Shown: positions 63,706-64,000 of the stretch, piece after piece
Numbering within the stretch: position 1 is the first letter of the stretch
Layout of the letters: each line of letters opens with the position of its first letter
Assembly: GCF_020539525.1 (NCBI RefSeq)
Contig: NZ_JACDXX010000001.1
Span: forward strand, 1 to 64,000
Length of the DNA: 64,000 bases
Source of the DNA: Pseudogemmobacter faecipullorum
GTDB lineage: Bacteria > Pseudomonadota > Alphaproteobacteria > Rhodobacterales > Rhodobacteraceae
Direction of reading: 5' to 3'
The notes under the pieces: generated by a model
Database searches by the model: none
Seen by the model: only the letters and a program-made list of their open reading frames with translations
What the model was told of the DNA's origin: nothing
Program-made: the position numbers and the translations under genes

Positions 63706-64000
63706 CGCTATCCCCCATTACGAAACGTTTATGCAGCAGCCGCGCATCGACCGGGCTGTCGCGCAGAATATCGGCGATGCGGCGGCTGGCCTTGCCATCG
63801 CCGTAAGGGGTGTCACAGCAGGCCACCCGGTCACGAAAGGCCTGGTCCGAACTGGCCCGGTTCAGCGCCGCCGCGATTTCAGCCGGATCATAGCCGGTGA
63901 AGATCACATTCTGCGCATGTTCGCGGTCGCGCTGGCGGCGGCCGATATTGACCACCGGCAGGCCCAGCGTCGGCGCCTCAAGGATCCCGGCCGAGGAATT
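63698..64000 (-). CDS. UDP-N-acetylglucosamine 2-epimerase, NeuC type (C-terminal part)
   Basis: The last 100 codons of a gene that runs off the right edge. It opens NSSAGILEAPTLGLPVVNIG followed by RRQRDREHAQNVI, the sugar-binding end of hydrolysing 2-epimerases (NeuC/LegG) of sialic- or legionaminic-acid pathways. The WecB type is similar, so the exact branch is open. It is the first visible gene of the glycan operon and overlaps the PIG-L start. Confidence 0.88.
   Translation of the reverse strand, partial: NSSAGILEAPTLGLPVVNIGRRQRDREHAQNVIFTGYDPAEIAAALNRASSDQAFRDRVACCDTPYGDGKASRRIADILRDSPVDARLLHKRFVMGDSDV

Noticed and set aside
1-64000. tRNA genes, transposases, phage genes or att sites
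   Set aside because: I looked in all gaps over about 100 bp and found no TPsiC-like arms, IS ends or integrase features; a tRNA scan would settle this.

Overview
The window is chromosomal DNA of a GC-rich alphaproteobacterium, almost certainly a member of the Rhodobacteraceae/Paracoccaceae (Rhodobacter, Gemmobacter or Paracoccus type). This rests on the 5' end of a 16S rRNA gene, a ChpT/DUF3553 pair, a CarD regulator, a short prolyl-tRNA synthetase without the editing insertion, ornithine-lipid genes and the AI-2E transporter/Hda/Ppk/Ppx gene order. I see no prophage, transposase, CRISPR array or tRNA gene. All family assignments are by eye; no database search was run.

Left part (1-17.6 kb): the 16S start with its leader, boxA and promoter (minus strand); the olsB-olsA ornithine-lipid pair; an unlisted 59-codon DUF3553 gene divergent from chpT; a sulfate import operon (unknown 85-aa protein, cysP, cysT, cysW, cysA) below an Rrf2 regulator; an Lrp regulator and metY, so sulfur uptake and sulfur incorporation sit together; a SIMPL protein divergent from a 1027-aa protein that looks like a PilM/GspL front joined to a PilP/GspC tail; cobT and cobS for the last steps of B12 assembly; nusB and a META-domain protein.

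Middle (17.6-41.6 kb): a hydrolase, an SCP2 protein, a TPR protein; a Suv3-like helicase coupled to an S4 RNA-binding protein; ferredoxin fdxA; carD; ribE; a capsule set kpsS-kpsD-kpsC; a MATE exporter preceded by what looks like a leader peptide and an intrinsic terminator (candidate attenuator); GST, a flavin oxidoreductase, parE, an MprF-like flippase-type membrane protein, a cytochrome c lipoprotein, lolC-lolD, an amber-interrupted small lipoprotein gene, a hemolysin III protein and an SGNH hydrolase.

Right part (41.6-64 kb): a large secreted M10-type metalloprotease with an inserted PPC-like domain and 291-bp tandem RTX repeats, next to an unknown secreted protein; galE; rlmF; a mutarotase-like protein; a long minus-strand block with a nuclease-like protein, a DjlA-like chaperone, an acetyltransferase, ppx, ppk, hda and an AI-2E transporter; proS; and a surface-glycan operon (NeuC-like epimerase, PIG-L deacetylase, an 898-aa glycan protein, a Gfo/Idh oxidoreductase) that runs off the right edge.

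The observations I would check first are the MATE leader/terminator, the PilM/PilP-like composite, the split-catalytic-domain protease with its neighbour, the amber-interrupted lipoprotein, and the direct-repeat operators before the sulfate operon, metY and ppk.
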